Shown piece after piece: positions 40,801 to 51,260 of a stretch of DNA of 64,000 nucleotides. The translations under genes were made by a program, and so were the position numbers. Source of the DNA: Dromaius novaehollandiae. Its lineage: Eukaryota > Chordata > Aves > Casuariiformes > Dromaiidae. Below the pieces are notes generated by a model. That model saw only the letters and a list, made by a program, of their open reading frames with translations, was not told the DNA's origin and made no database searches. Within the stretch, counting starts at the first letter, position 1; each line of letters starts with the position of its first letter. The DNA is taken from contig NC_088102.1 of NCBI RefSeq assembly GCF_036370855.1, forward strand, positions 20,875,001 to 20,939,000, in the 5' to 3' direction.

Positions 40801-43800
40801 TAAAATTTCAGTCAGTTGCAGCATATGCACAATAATAAAGATAGATTATAAAATTAAACAAAAAAAGCAGACATCTCACACACAGAGGTGTGAGGCAACA
40901 CAAAATACAACAAAACAAACAAAGGGGCTCACTGTCTTTTCCCCCCTCAATTTTCAGGAATTGCAAACAATTTTCACCAACCTCCAGAGTTTTTGTTCGT
41001 TAAATTAATTCTGGAAACCAGACAGACAATCACAGAGGTCTTAAGTACCTTCTTTCTGGCTTTGCAGGTACAGACACACTGCTGGAGATGCTTCCTATTC
41101 GTAAACCATAGTCTTCCTCCTCCTCCTCCTCTTCCCCATCATTACAGAACTTTTTCACTTTGACTACTGAGCTTACAACAGGCAACCTTCTCTTCCTGGA
41201 GCTTTCTTCCTACAATAAACAGAGCATCCAAAACAATTTATTTAGCATGAAACACATATTAATAAACCAGCAATCAAAATAGTGCAATTCTACTTTTAGC
41301 CAGAAGATGGAGAACTTCAGTTCAAAGTGCAGGAATGGTACCATACTGTCCACAGAAACAAAAGTAATAGTACTGGAGAATATCAAAATCAGGCGTAATT
41401 ACACTGAAACATGTCATTTAAAATGTGACAGTAAATGACGCTTAGCAAGGGAAAAGAAAAAAAGTCTGAAGGACAGACAACCTATTCAAGATCTACAGAA
41501 AAAAAGAGTGGCTTTTGGAAGCAACTTACAGCGCCCTTCAAGGTACATATTTAAAGTTTAATAGTCATTCATACCAATTTCATTCTTCTCTCTCTCCACT
41601 GTAGCAACTCTAGTTTTAGATAAATGTAAGGATTAATATCTAGAAAGCTGATATATTTATTCCAAAGGATGCTAGCAGCTATGCAGAGCCAGACTGGTCC
41701 AACTTAGGCAGTGCAATAAGCAGTGCAATAGCCCGGTTTTCATACAGCCAAACACCACCATCCTTCATGAAGATGGTAGTGACAAAGGTAAATGTTAGGT
41801 TGCATGAAAGCACAGAAGGAATGCACCTTGGTACTTTCTCTCTGTGGCGTGTAAAACTTCTCTGCCATTACAACATTATTAGCAGCCATAACAATCTTCA
41901 TCCCTTTCACAAAGGGCTCTTAATTGATCCATATGCACAGTCTTAAAACTATCAGCTGGGACTGTCAATCTGCCTGGACTATTCTAGCCTCTAAAGTAAG
42001 GTCAGCAATCACATTTGAGACTGCATTTGATTCCAGACAGTTCTTAAATTCCATTCTACATAGTGTAATAATAGTCCTAATAAGCAGTATTACCAAGCTT
42101 TGGAGACTAATGTTTATCTAGCACAGGTACAAATATACAGCATCCAAAAAATACATTTACAGATTTACAGAATTCTGTGTGAAGCTGGAGATTTACATAT
42201 CACTCATGGAAGACCATGCAATTCCAAAATGATTATTTCTTATTCATCAAGAGCATCATGCCAATGCGCTAACTCATTAGTCCAACTCAGTATGGCATCA
42301 AGATGTAGATGGTAATTAACTCAATGAATCAGCAACCTGGGAAGTGTTAAACTATGCAATCTGTTTTGATCAGTGAACCCAAGGGGTGAAATCCCAAACC
42401 TACTGGTATCAGTGACAGAAATCCTTTGATTTCTCTGAGGTCAAGATCTTACTTGAGAAGTATATAGCAATTCTGGTGTCTAGCAAGTGTGAAATATAGC
42501 AATATTTAAATCACACTAACCTCACTGCCTACTTTATCACCGCAAAGTTTGGAGGTGGGTCTGTAACTCTCTGCTAAGCTGCCAAATGCTTCTGGATTGC
42601 ACAGCTGGACTGTTTCCAAAGACCGGCAGCTCTGCCCATCTAACTGCCGACTCCCCTGTAAGTTGCCCTGTTGTGACAATCTGTGCACATGCACGTTGCC
42701 ATCTGCACCCCTGCTAGCTGGTGGTCGGTAGATTTCAGCAGTAGGACGAGAAGACCCGTAAGTTACAGTTACAATAGGTTTCTTCCGTGACAAAGGATTC
42801 TCCTGCACGAAGTTCAGGTCTTCATCAATTAGATCATCTGGTTCAGGTTTAATGTCAATTACAGCTTCAGAGGGTGACAATTCCCTTAAAGGCTTCACTG
42901 TAGACGTTAAGCGGGATGCAGAACCATCTTCACAAGACTGCCTGATAAAATAAGACATTTGGAACTATTACCTAACTTGCAACTTCCAAAAAATAAGAAC
43001 TTTCCTTTAAACAAAGCCAGCAGGGAGGAATCATGAAGATGCCATTGTTTATACAAACCTAACACACTTGACCTCTATTTTTAGTTTCATTAATTAATGT
43101 AAGCACATCTGTTGCTTAAAGACATGCAACGGAATTCCTGATTTCATGTTTTATGCAACAAGTTGTAGCAATGTTTTACTTCTCAAAACTATTCTGATCT
43201 TTTCAAGTATCTGTGCTCTTCAGAACAACTATCACAGTCACACGACCCCTAAAGTCTGAATCCCTGTCAGTAAACAATCAGAAGCCTTACCGTGAAGTAG
43301 TGTTTCTTTGTTCCTGTGAGCTAGTTGAAACTCTAGAGTCATTTCTTTCAGTCCGAGTGCTGGAAACTGCAAGAGGTGGCAAGGTATCCTCACGCCTCTT
43401 CTCATCACTCACACAGGAACTGCTTTTGCTGGAAGGAAGGCTGCTCTCAAAGATACTAGATTCTGAAGATTTTACACTAGCTGTTTCTGTGAACACAGGT
43501 ACCTTTTGTTTTACATCGAAGTATAGCAATAAAGCTTATGCAATAAATTTAACTAAGAAACTACAAATAAGACATTGCCCAGCCCAGAAAATACAACACA
43601 CTGAAACTTATTTCAGCTCAAAACATAAGCAAGAACCACTCAGAAATAAACTCTTCATTTCAGAAGAAAAATCAAAGCAATTTTCTGAAGAGTCGGGACC
43701 CAAAAAGACCATATAAATTGAAAATGAAAAAAAGTCAGTTAAGATCTTTTCTGAAACTCACTAGACCTGCAACACCACACAGAAGAGATGCATATATCAA

Positions 43801-46800
43801 CTTACACTCTTAAATCATTTTCTTACTTACCAGTAGTCACAGATCGCAGCTTATCTAAAACACCATGGAGCCTGGAAGAAGGAAGGGATAGAGAACAATG
43901 CAAAAGAGGAAATGGAAAAATAGAAGAACTGTAATATCTTCCAGAAACAAATCACATTTTTCTCCACATATAATAAGCATCTTGTTTATCTAAGACTTCA
44001 CTTTCAATCAGCTGACATATGTCTGAACTCAAAAGTGAGTGGTTTAAGTGTCTCATCTCTAGTAAGTCAACTTTACATGTGCAGGTAAGGTATTCATCAC
44101 ATGGTCTACTTTTGGCATTTAGCTGGTTCAGAGAACTAAAACCAATGCTAAGCGCTACACTCCAGTCCTACACTCCGTGGAGTGACTCAAGTGTCTCCAA
44201 AAGAAGCGACTTTAAAAAAAGTCTCAGTTAGAAGCCTAAAGTATAGATGAGAATTTTACTTCATATATGAAACTGTTAGTTATACAGCAAATAGTTAAAA
44301 TAAGTCTAAATCCAAACCTAACAAATTTACAATTCATAGCACATAATATATTCAGGAATAATAAACTCTGTGCACACAGAAACCATTCTTCGAGACATGC
44401 TGGTGAGCAAAAAACATTTCCGGAAGCAGCAAATTTGCTGTTTGCCTATGCAAAATGCACCAAGCTAAAGCAATACAGATTCTTGAGAAAAAAAAAAACA
44501 AGAAAAAAAAAATCAAAAGGCTACAAAAGAACACTGTTTAAAAATCCACAAATATTACAGAGAAAAAAAATTAAATGCACATCCTAGTTGAAATCCAAAT
44601 GTAATTACAGGCATCTTCATAGTTTAGACCGGATAATACAAAGCGGTTGAGAAACAAAATCATCCTGAAAAGTGTGAAAAGAAAGACTGCATGTGAATAT
44701 AAGAAGCTTTCCAAACCTCCATGTGAGTTTTCACTAGAACACTCTTAAAAGCTTTGTCAGCTCAACTCTGCTGATGTGACTGCTACATATCATTTTCCAC
44801 ATTGACCTAAGGAAATGGGTGACCTGACACTTGGTTTGGAGTAAGAAGTGCTGGCCACCGAGCAGGAGTATCAGGTCCAGTGAGGCGGAACTTTTGCTAG
44901 GAGACCCAGAATTACCAGCTACAAAGACAAACCAAGGAAGGCAGACCTTGTTTATGATTTAGTTTAGCCACAGACCCAATGTCTAAAAATATAAAAATTC
45001 TAGATTGCCTTTAGAAGAAGTAAAAACAAAGGAAACTCCCAACTACAATGCTATATAACATTTTTGCCACCTGCCCTCTTATAGCTTACTTATGCTTATA
45101 GCTTACTTATGTCATTTAGTCTTCCTTTCCATTGTTCTTTTAACCAATATCTACTTCATTGTCTGATAAAGCAGTCTGAAATTAAACTTCTATTTATTGA
45201 CAGATGAGAATACTGAATTGAGAGATTAAAAGACTCATTACTTTGGGAATTTAAAAAGATACCATCAAAACAAGCAAGAAATGTAACTGCTGCATGTAAC
45301 TGATATCCAGTTCTAAAGAAAAAAAAAAACAACTTGGATGTCCCTTCTCTGTTGAAATTCTTCTTCTCTAGTTCTTTTTCTTTTTTCAATTAACTTTTAG
45401 TTTTAACTATAAAGCCATAAAATCATTTCTGCTACAGATTATTGTGTTATTTTTTCATTTGCATTAGGATTCAGTCAAAATCCTAGTACTGGAGTAACTT
45501 TAACGACTTGTTAAACCTCAATGATTTGTCTAATTGATTCCCAAAAAACACTGGGAGAAAGACAACTGCATGACTTAATGATACAGTGAAAGACAAGATT
45601 TTTGTTTAGGCAGGCCACAGGATCAAAGAACATAGAAGCCTGAGTACTTAAAGAAAAAAAGGGAGAGGAGGGTTAATTAACCATTCTTCTTTCTTATATT
45701 TTGATAAATGCCAAGAAAAACTTAAAACTTTGAAAGCAGACTCAAATTATGTCCATATGAGTAACACTGTCTCAGAAAAATCCATCAGTTTAAACAGTTA
45801 ACATAGTGAATCATAATAGCTGGAACTAGTTTTCACTTTTTGTCAACTTCTATGGCTTAACTAACATACTTATTCAACTTCTAAAATGTTTCTCTTCTGA
45901 TATTTAATTGCACAAAAGCTCCTTACCAACTAAAGGGGAACCTGACTAACCACATAGAAGAAATGTGAGAAGTGAACATAACTAGTCAGTATGAAAATGA
46001 TAAAGGAAGTAAACTGAAAAAGCACGAAGAATGTAATATATTGTCTTATCTACACAAATCAAAATAACAAAACTGTCTTAGGTTAAAGACTCAGAAATAA
46101 GTTTAACTTGAAAAAATATACAACTGTGAATGCCAGAAGAACTCTGCAGTCTGCTTGAATACTCTGTTTAAATACTTTAAAATCTAGAGTTAATTAAAGG
46201 TTAATACTATAAGCCAAATTCAGCATGAGAAAATGCCTGAGAAATATTGTAATAGCTAAATCTCTCATACAACACAGCATAAATCAATCCACTACTGTCA
46301 GAAGCTTGGAAAAGAATTCATCTATTGCTAATTTTTTCTCCTTACAATAATTCTGGGGCTCTAGTTTTGTTTTGCAGAGCTGGGTGATGATGATAAATAA
46401 ACAGCCTGAGAGGTGGGAATACTTAAGCATTTGGTGCTAAGCCTTGTCAAAAACAGGTATACAGAATTAGATCCACTGGTCATTTGCCCTGATATAGTAA
46501 TTCCCATGTACAATAGCAGTCTGAAGCACTATTAGCAAGAAAGTAAATCAGTTTATTTTTAAAGAACTACTTTACATCTGACTGCAGTGAATTCTTGCAC
46601 TCACAGTGAGCTTTGCACGAACAATTTTTTGAAGTCAACACATGTCCCTCAGTTACCTGAGCATTTCGCATTTCATTAAAAAATTCAATTGGACCTACGA
46701 GCAAAATATAAGACCTCCAATCCTTTGTCACTTAATTACCACTGCAATGGCTTAACTACTCACAGACTATAAGTAATTTATTTATTAGAGCTTCATAATT

Positions 46801-49800
46801 AAAAGCTTTGATTAATGTAAACAACACAATTAAAGGATAAGTAACTCCTTACATTCTCAAGTTTCATTTATAGAAAACAGTCCTGATTATTGGTAAGAAG
46901 TGTGATGAGTAGCTCACAAACATACCATACAGTAAACCTGACAGTATTGTTTCCAAGGAAAAGGGAAAGGTCCTCTGTCATCTGCTCCTGACTCTTCTTA
47001 TTGGCCACCATAACCATAATATAATCAGGGAGCTCTTCATCTAATAGAAAGAGAAAGAATAGGCCTCTATATTACTTTTGGAAAGCTCACTAAAATATGT
47101 AGTTTTAAAGTACAATACAAGATACAGCAAATAGAACCTCAAACAAGTCATCATTTTTTTTTTTCCAGTTTTACTACAAAGACTGCAGACAGAGTCTTAC
47201 ATAAAGAAATGACCAAGTCTTCCATCTTCTCTGAGGATCAATACAAGTTTCAGTTACGAATGAGGAATAAAAGTGAACTTCACAAGACCACAAACTGAAG
47301 GTAAGATCAAAGTATTTAAAATGCAAGTAAATAAAACCCCAAAAAGAAGGACAAGATAGAAGTAAGCGACTCTTCTGTTGCCTATATCCTTTTCCTTGAA
47401 TGTTCACAACAGTCCACAATTTTCATTACTTCAAATATTGTGAAATAAAGCACCCCCTTCCTGAAATTTCCACCAGTTACAAAGACCAAACAGATAAATC
47501 TTGCTTTCCGATTTCTGCTTTAAACAAATCAAAACTGCATTAAACTCCCAGATTTTCCATCTATGAAAACACAGAGTATCAGACCTAAAAAAAGAAAACA
47601 AAAAGCAACGCACTATGATTCTCTAACACTCTAACATATACAATTTCATACGCAGTGAAGAATCTGCTCCCATTATATGGCTGTTCACACCGGCTATGCC
47701 TACCAATAGGAACGGATATGCAGGCGCTGAGAATCTGGTATCAACAAGTTAAGGGCTTTGGAGAGTTGATATTGAAGCTTTTTATTTTGAACTAGCTCTG
47801 GTCTACTCCAAAGACTGAATGCCCATTTGTGGTAGCATGAGGTGTGCTCCTTGAGCACCTCTTTTAATTTAGTTTAATCAAACAGCTCATAGTCTCCAAC
47901 ACCCTTCTATGACATGAACCAAAGAATAGTAAGTGAAGATAGTTGGGAAATCCACTTTGAAAAGTGAATCTGAACTGAAACACTAATATAGCGGCACTCA
48001 ATCCATTAAATGAATATTTTACTATCTTCACTTTGTTTTACAGATGTGAATCTTTCCTTCATAAGTCCTACGCAACAAATAATATTCAGTATGTCTTTGT
48101 CTAAAAGACTTTTGGAAATTAAAGTACCAGCACTTACAGAAAGACATAAAAAGCGCAAACTCGGGAAACATGGCTCTAGCTCACAGTGACTAGAATGAGG
48201 GAGAAGGGATTTTACCAGTTTCCTAAAAGAGGAAATAGAGGGTACTTGAAATACATTAATTGAAAAGCTGCCCCATACTTCAGTCAAAAAAAGAAAGTAG
48301 AAAAATGACAAAAATTTGGAAACAGCGGTTAAAAGAGAGAGGCCAAGGGAAGTCATACTTGGAGATAAAGAATACAGAGAAATGTAAAGAAGTTCAGAGT
48401 CTGACTGAGAAGAAAATGTAGACACTGTATGATGATCTTGGGAACCGCCTTCCGAATACAGGAAACATAAAGAAAAGAAAAACAGAGAGGAGGAAGTGGC
48501 CACAGCTGGAATCAGAGATTACAAGTATTCTTTTTACTAGCACCTTGGTATTAGAGAGCATAAAGTATTTTCAGAAATGCAGGAAAAAGCAGAAAAAGAA
48601 TCAAGGACTGAGAAACTGAAACCTAGAATGGTAGTAACAAAAAAACCCAAAATGAGTAATCAAGAAAGACAACAATGTGACAAACTGAGATGGTGACAAA
48701 GACAACCTTGCAATGACAAAATTGTAAACTCAGTTCCTTGGGACCTATTGCATTCAGAATGTCAACTCACAGATAACCCTCTTTTACAATAAATTTTGAT
48801 TCCATAAACAGAATGGCTCATTTTAGATAGGAACTAAGATGAATTCAAAACAAAGCTACAAACTTTGAACTTGGTCCTGCAATCATGAGATTTCTGCACT
48901 CAGGTACACATCTCACCTTCTTTCCTTCATCTGCATTCCAGGGAATATCACATAAAGCAACAAGACAGTTGCAGGATTCAGGTAGTCTGCTTCTGACAGA
49001 ACACTGCGTTAAATTACCAACTTTTACTGCTGTAAATCAAATAGCTGCTCTTAAGTGCAATATCCATTTAATTCTGGATTCAAGAAAAAACACACACTGC
49101 TCACATCTGTCTCCTCACATCCAAAACAAAATTTCACCCTGCCTCTGAGATTTAGTTACATCTGTTTCATCAACATTTGCTCAGGGTAGTCCTTAGTTTT
49201 CCCTTCACCAACCAAGCACTTGTATTTTGCAGATTTGTTCTATACAATGTTTCTGACATGGCCTTTCCAGCTCCTCGGTAAAACTAATGTAATTAAGCTG
49301 TCTCTCTGTCTTACTGTAACGTTCTTTCTCCTAATCTTGACAAATGTCTTAACTGAAATTCAAAATGCAGTTGAAAAGATCCCTCTTCAGAGAAAAGACT
49401 GATTCTCTCTCAAAGTGCTCACATGTAACTACTGTTGTATTTGCAAGCATCTTTCTTTATCTTTCTCCTGTGCTTCAAAGAACCTTCCTTAAAGGGGCAC
49501 AAAGCCATTTCACTATTTGTTTTTCTTTCAGCTCCCTTGCCACCATTTCTCCTTGAAAGAGGAGGCTGTGAACTTCCTTAGTTCCCTTTAGTCCCTTCAT
49601 CCATGGTATGTCCACACACCATCTTCTTCTTCACTTAGACTATACATATTTTGTGGAGAAATAGTCTTTTTTCTTTCGTATTAGTCCAGCACATCAGAAA
49701 ATTCATCACATGCTTTATGCAGTAACACAATTAACAATAAATGAATATGTTGATCCAGAGAATGGCATTAACTGGCTAGTGGTTTCCTATCTATATAATG

Positions 49801-50569
49801 AACCTAAAGAAGATTGCTAAATACATTAGAAAACTTACCTACATAAGCCCCCAGCTCCTGCAACTTTCCTTTTATAGCACCCTAAAAAATAATAAAATGG
49901 CATTTAAGGGACACAGCAAGGTACACAGCTTTGGAAAGCTCATTTAGTAAAGTTGTTCTTGTTAGTTCTTTGAAAGTGTTGGCTTAACCGAGATTATTTT
50001 CCTTATTCACATTGTTTGTGATGCACAGGTTGTACCAGAGAGGCACTGGCAGCCGGGCGGTGAGAGCTGGCAGCCATCTCACGCGATCTGATGGCACCCG
50101 ATGGTGCGAACACCTGCCTGGGAAGGGGCCTTCCCCGCGCGCCCGGCGGCGGTGCCCCGCACCCCAGCCCGCGCCCCCGGCGGGGCGCAGACGGGCTGCG
50201 GCGGGGCCGCGACTTCGCTTCCCACAACATAACTGCTGCTCTCCCGCTCCCGCCCCCCCCCCCCCCGGGAGCCCCGAGGCCGAAGGCCGCCCGCCGCGGC
50301 GAGCAGCCGCCCGGTAACCGCGGCCCTGCCGCGCTGGCCCCGCCGCGGCCTTCCGCCTGAGAGGCCGGGAGCGGGGGGCGCGGCGGGGCCGGCCCGGGCC
50401 GCGGCGCCCGCCGCTGCCGCCGTCGGTCGGAGGGGCGCCGGAGGGAGCCCCGGCCGCGCCGCCACACGCGAGCGGGGCTCAGGGGAGGCCCCGCCGCGAG
50501 CCGGGGGGGAGCGAGCCGCCGCCCCTCTCTCACCCGGATCTTGCGGCTGATCTCGGTGCCGATCTCCAT
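23909..50569 (-). CDS. ZC3H14: ZC3H14, complete coding gene (17 coding exons)
   Basis: Nuclear poly(A)-binding zinc-finger protein (MSUT2, orthologue of yeast Nab2 and fly dNab2), which controls poly(A) tail length and mRNA quality in the nucleus and is linked to brain function in animals. Seventeen exons join in frame, all GT-AG, to 2187 nt and 728 aa, close to the 736 aa I recall for human. The order is: PWI-like N-terminal fold (about residues 1-90); Ser-rich linker with RNDSRVSTSSQE; residues 144-284 with VIDIKPEPDDLIDEDLNFVQ; a basic RKRRLPVVSSVVKVKKF stretch (NLS-like) followed by a run of seven Glu; the conserved block KPASPKFIVTLDGVPSPPGY; then five CCCH fingers from about residue 592 to 715. 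The protein ends TSE. The start is set by MEIGTEISRKIR, identical to other vertebrates. No break is seen. Confidence 0.96.
25071..25091. repeat. (AAAT)n microsatellite
   Basis: About five AAAT units directly next to the exon 16 donor of ZC3H14, seven bases away. Confidence 0.9.
25099..25205 (-). CDS. ZC3H14: ZC3H14 exon 16 (zinc finger 5)
   Basis: It encodes HCRFNTQCTRPDCTFYHPTI then AVPPRHALKWTRAQT. CRFNTQCTRPDCTFYH is a C-x5-C-x4-C-x3-H finger, the fifth and last. The donor is GTAAGT and the acceptor TTTTTAG. Confidence 0.95.
25206..29296 (-). other. ZC3H14: ZC3H14 intron 15 (largest ZC3H14 intron)
   Basis: 4.1 kb between fingers 4 and 5. It holds a GC-richer patch near 25800-26050 with a perfect 7-bp inverted repeat, and an AT palindrome-rich block at 28065-28206. 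No nested gene is recognised. Confidence 0.7.
28065..28206. repeat. AT-rich palindromic block (TACTATA-type)
   Basis: Imperfect repeats of TACTATA and TAATACTA with self-complementary stretches (ACTATATAGTATTATA). Likely unstable or cruciform-forming. It lies in ZC3H14 intron 15. Confidence 0.8.
29297..29391 (-). CDS. ZC3H14: ZC3H14 exon 15 (zinc finger 4)
   Basis: A Pro/Ser-rich linker (APLPTPPISSSSPL) leads to CKFFPACKKMECPFYHPK, a C-x5-C-x4-C-x3-H finger. The donor is GTAAGA and the acceptor TCTCAG. Phase is 1 in and 0 out. Confidence 0.95.
30470..30606 (-). CDS. ZC3H14: ZC3H14 exon 14 (zinc fingers 2 and 3)
   Basis: It encodes VFPNCKFADKCLFIHPNCKY then DAKCTKPECPYTHASRRAP. Finger 2 takes its first Cys from the end of exon 13. 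Finger 3 (CKYDAKCTKPECPYTH) is complete here. The acceptor is TTCTTCCTCAG and the donor GTGAGC. Confidence 0.95.
31550..31670 (-). CDS. ZC3H14: ZC3H14 exon 13 (zinc finger 1)
   Basis: A helical lead (VEVEQLSVLQKQEKVLER) precedes CKYWPACKNGDECVYHHP, a C-x5-C-x5-C-x3-H finger, and then TLPC, whose Cys starts finger 2. The donor is GTAAGT and the acceptor CTCTCCTAG. Confidence 0.95.
31824..31860. repeat. A37 homopolymer
   Basis: 37 consecutive A on the + strand, hence U37 in the ZC3H14 pre-mRNA, in intron 12 about 155 bases downstream of... the exon 13 acceptor side (exon 13 starts at 31670). It is not flanked by a recognisable retrotransposon body. Confidence 0.93.
32671..32888 (-). CDS. ZC3H14: ZC3H14 exon 12
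   Basis: It encodes EQLAQPEKPASPKFIVTLDG, VPSPPGYLSDQEEEDITEGL and then a basic helical segment ending VTRQLESSD. The PASPKFIVTLDGVPSPPGY block is a strongly conserved ZC3H14 signature of unknown structure. The acceptor is TCTTTGGCAG and the donor GTAATT. Confidence 0.95.
34055..34088. repeat. 17-bp tandem duplication in ZC3H14 intron 11
   Basis: CCACAACACATCATTTA occurs twice head to tail with no mismatch. Confidence 0.93.
34711..34867 (-). CDS. ZC3H14: ZC3H14 exon 11
   Basis: It encodes YYDTDSVVHTDTRSFILKKP, KLSEEIMPQNQQLG and KRATEAIRALSGRLIQT, matching the mammalian YYDMES...TRSFILKKPKLSEE region. The donor GTAAAA is moderate and the acceptor is AATTCAG. Confidence 0.93.
35136..35190. 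repeat. Alternating (CG)/(CA) repeat with A tail
   Basis: Alternating purine-pyrimidine GCGC and CACA blocks over about 45 bases, then A11. This is a classic Z-DNA-forming composition. It lies in ZC3H14 intron 10, between exons 10 and 11. Confidence 0.92.
35375..35449 (-). CDS. ZC3H14: ZC3H14 exon 10 (frame-neutral cassette)
   Basis: It is 75 bases (25 codons, phase 1/1) and encodes AEQKELSSRLQIDPVIEDTL and QVTQ. This corresponds to the mammalian RQLLSRLQIDPVMAETLQMSQ segment. The donor GTTAAG is weak. Skipping would keep the reading frame. Confidence 0.9.
37146..37301 (-). CDS. ZC3H14: ZC3H14 exon 9 (frame-neutral cassette)
   Basis: It is 156 bases (phase 1/1) and encodes PQKQTVPVAPRTRFAPEESQ and a Gln/Glu-rich linker through EPKEQTVERIQ. 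The donor GTCATT is poor and the acceptor reads AAATAAAG. Phase and the PQKQT.PVAPRTR block support the limits. The frame stays open 58 codons past the donor. Confidence 0.88.
39694..39794 (-). CDS. ZC3H14: ZC3H14 exon 8
   Basis: It completes Arg, then PSLPPSKQANKNLILKAISE and AQESVTKTTNYST. This is nearly identical to the mammalian segment. The acceptor is TTGCCCTTAG and the donor GTAATT. Confidence 0.94.
41049..41209 (-). CDS. ZC3H14: ZC3H14 exon 7 (basic NLS-like and acidic tract)
   Basis: It encodes ESSRKRRLPVVSSVVKVKKF, then DGEEEEEEEDYG and GSISSSVSVPAKPER. The Glu run comes from GAA/GAG repeats (TCC repeat on the + strand near 41120) and may vary in length. The basic stretch is a likely nuclear localisation signal. 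Confidence 0.95.
42521..42941 (-). CDS. ZC3H14: ZC3H14 exon 6 (largest coding exon)
   Basis: 421 bases. It encodes QSCEDGSASRLTSTVKPLRE, LSPSEAVIDIKPEPDDLIDE, DLNFVQENPLSRKKPIVTVT and YGSSRPTAEIYRPPASR, then a less conserved Gln/Ser-rich tail. IKPEPDD resembles a SUMO-type or acidic motif. The donor is GTTAGT and the acceptor TTTTATCAG. Confidence 0.95.
43291..43486 (-). CDS. ZC3H14: ZC3H14 exon 5
   Basis: It encodes TASVKSSESSIFESSLPSSK, SSSCVSDEKRRED and TLPPLAVSSTRTERNDSRVS. I chose the acceptor GTTCACAG over the AAAAG 14 bases upstream because only it keeps the frame from exon 4 and gives the expected Glu. The donor is GTAAGG. Confidence 0.9.
43831..43871 (-). CDS. ZC3H14: ZC3H14 exon 4 (41-bp small exon)
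   Basis: It encodes LHGVLDKLRSVTT after completing Trp, the end of the PWI-like fold (mammalian WLHGVLDKLRSV). The acceptor is TTCTTCCAG and the donor GTAAGT. It is too short to stand out as an open frame. Confidence 0.94.
45078..45111. repeat. 17-bp tandem duplication in ZC3H14 intron 3
   Basis: CTTATAGCTTACTTATG occurs twice head to tail with no mismatch. Confidence 0.93.
46926..47040 (-). CDS. ZC3H14: ZC3H14 exon 3 (PWI-like fold core)
   Basis: It encodes EELPDYIMVMVANKKSQEQM then TEDLSLFLGNNTVRFTV, the helical core of the N-terminal PWI-like domain that recruits partners in Nab2-type proteins. The donor is GTATGT and the acceptor TTCTATTAG. Confidence 0.95.
49839..49881 (-). CDS. ZC3H14: ZC3H14 exon 2 (43-bp small exon)
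   Basis: It encodes GAIKGKLQELGAYV and one base of Asp. The acceptor is ATTTTTTAG and the donor GTAAGT. It joins exon 1 to the PWI-like core in frame. Confidence 0.94.
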
Positions 50570-51260
50570 GGCCGCGCCGTGCCCGCCGCCGCGGCCTCCC
50601 GGTTGCGCTCCCGCCGCAGGCCGCGCCGCCTCTGAGGGCCGCGCTGCAGAGCGCCGGCCTCCGCCTGCGGCGCCCCCTGCCGGGGAGCCGTGCGACCGCG
50701 GCGCCCCCCTGCCCGCCCGCCGGGAGCCGCCGCCCTCCCGGGGACACCACGGCCGGGGCTCGCCCTGCCCCACGGCCCGGGCGGCCCCCCCCCCCCACAG
50801 AGAGGGGGAGCAGGAGGGCGAGAGCAAGCCGGAGGGCGGAAGGGAAGCAGTAAAACGCACCCTGGCAGACAAGCGGGCACGAAAATATTCCCAGAAGGTG
50901 CCTGAGCCACCTATAAGCCCCCCTCAGCAACCCCCCTGCCCTCTCCGTGTCCTTCGTGGCCCCTTTCCCCTCACAGCATGAGGCAGGTGCCAAGGGCTTC
51001 CTTTTCAAAGCCATCCTGCAGGCCCGGTGCTCGGGCTGCACAGCTCCTGCGGGCCCCGGGGCGACCGGGTGCCTTGGCGCGCCCAAAGCCACTAACGGGG
51101 ACGAGGGGGGACGCAGCGCCCCGCTAAGGAAGTCAATGCGCCGAGCGCCCACGCAGCCCAGCCGCGGCATTTGGTCTGGTGCCGCTGCCCGAACCTGCAG
51201 CCCGAAGCAGTCCCAAAGGCCTTTTAGTTGCCTCTGCAGGCGTGAGGTAGCTGCTACGTA
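50040..51260 (-). promoter_or_regulatory. ZC3H14: CpG island and promoter of ZC3H14
   Basis: A sharp rise in GC and dense CpG relative to flanks covers exon 1, the start of intron 1 and about 700 bases upstream. No TATA box is evident, as expected of a housekeeping-type promoter. Long stop-free frames on both strands here are an effect of GC content. The start site is probably within a few hundred bases above 50569 but cannot be placed. It could also drive divergent transcripts. Confidence 0.85.
50534..50569 (-). CDS. ZC3H14: ZC3H14 exon 1, start codon
   Basis: It encodes MEIGTEISRKIR, then donor GTGAGA. The start is fixed by identity to vertebrate ZC3H14. No other ATG lies in frame upstream, although the frame stays free of stops for about 100 codons in the CpG island. 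The context is GCCATGG, a strong Kozak site. Confidence 0.95.

Larger units (their letters stand above)
30607..49838 (-). other. ZC3H14: Other large ZC3H14 introns
   Basis: Introns over 900 bases lie at 30607-31549, 31671-32670, 32889-34710, 35450-37145, 37302-39693, 39795-41048, 41210-42520, 43872-46925 and 47041-49838; those at 23916-25098 and 29392-30469 fall outside this entry's span. I see simple repeats but no gene. The 165-codon open frame at 48006-48503 (minus) is intronic and has no splice or homology support. Confidence 0.7.

Noticed and set aside
43487-43500. Alternative acceptor AAAAG upstream of ZC3H14 exon 5
   Set aside because: It would add 14 bases and shift the frame from exon 4.
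43213-43716. 167-codon + strand open frame over ZC3H14 exon 5
   Set aside because: Shadow of the minus-strand coding exon that extends into intron by chance.
48006-48503. 165-codon minus-strand open frame in ZC3H14 intron 2
   Set aside because: Low-complexity Ser/Phe/Leu translation, no splice support and no family recognised; best explained by an AG-rich + strand.
50079-51170. 363-codon minus-strand open frame and other long frames in the CpG island
   Set aside because: GC-rich DNA has few stop codons; the translations are low-complexity Arg/Pro/Gly/Ala with no domain and overlap each other on both strands.
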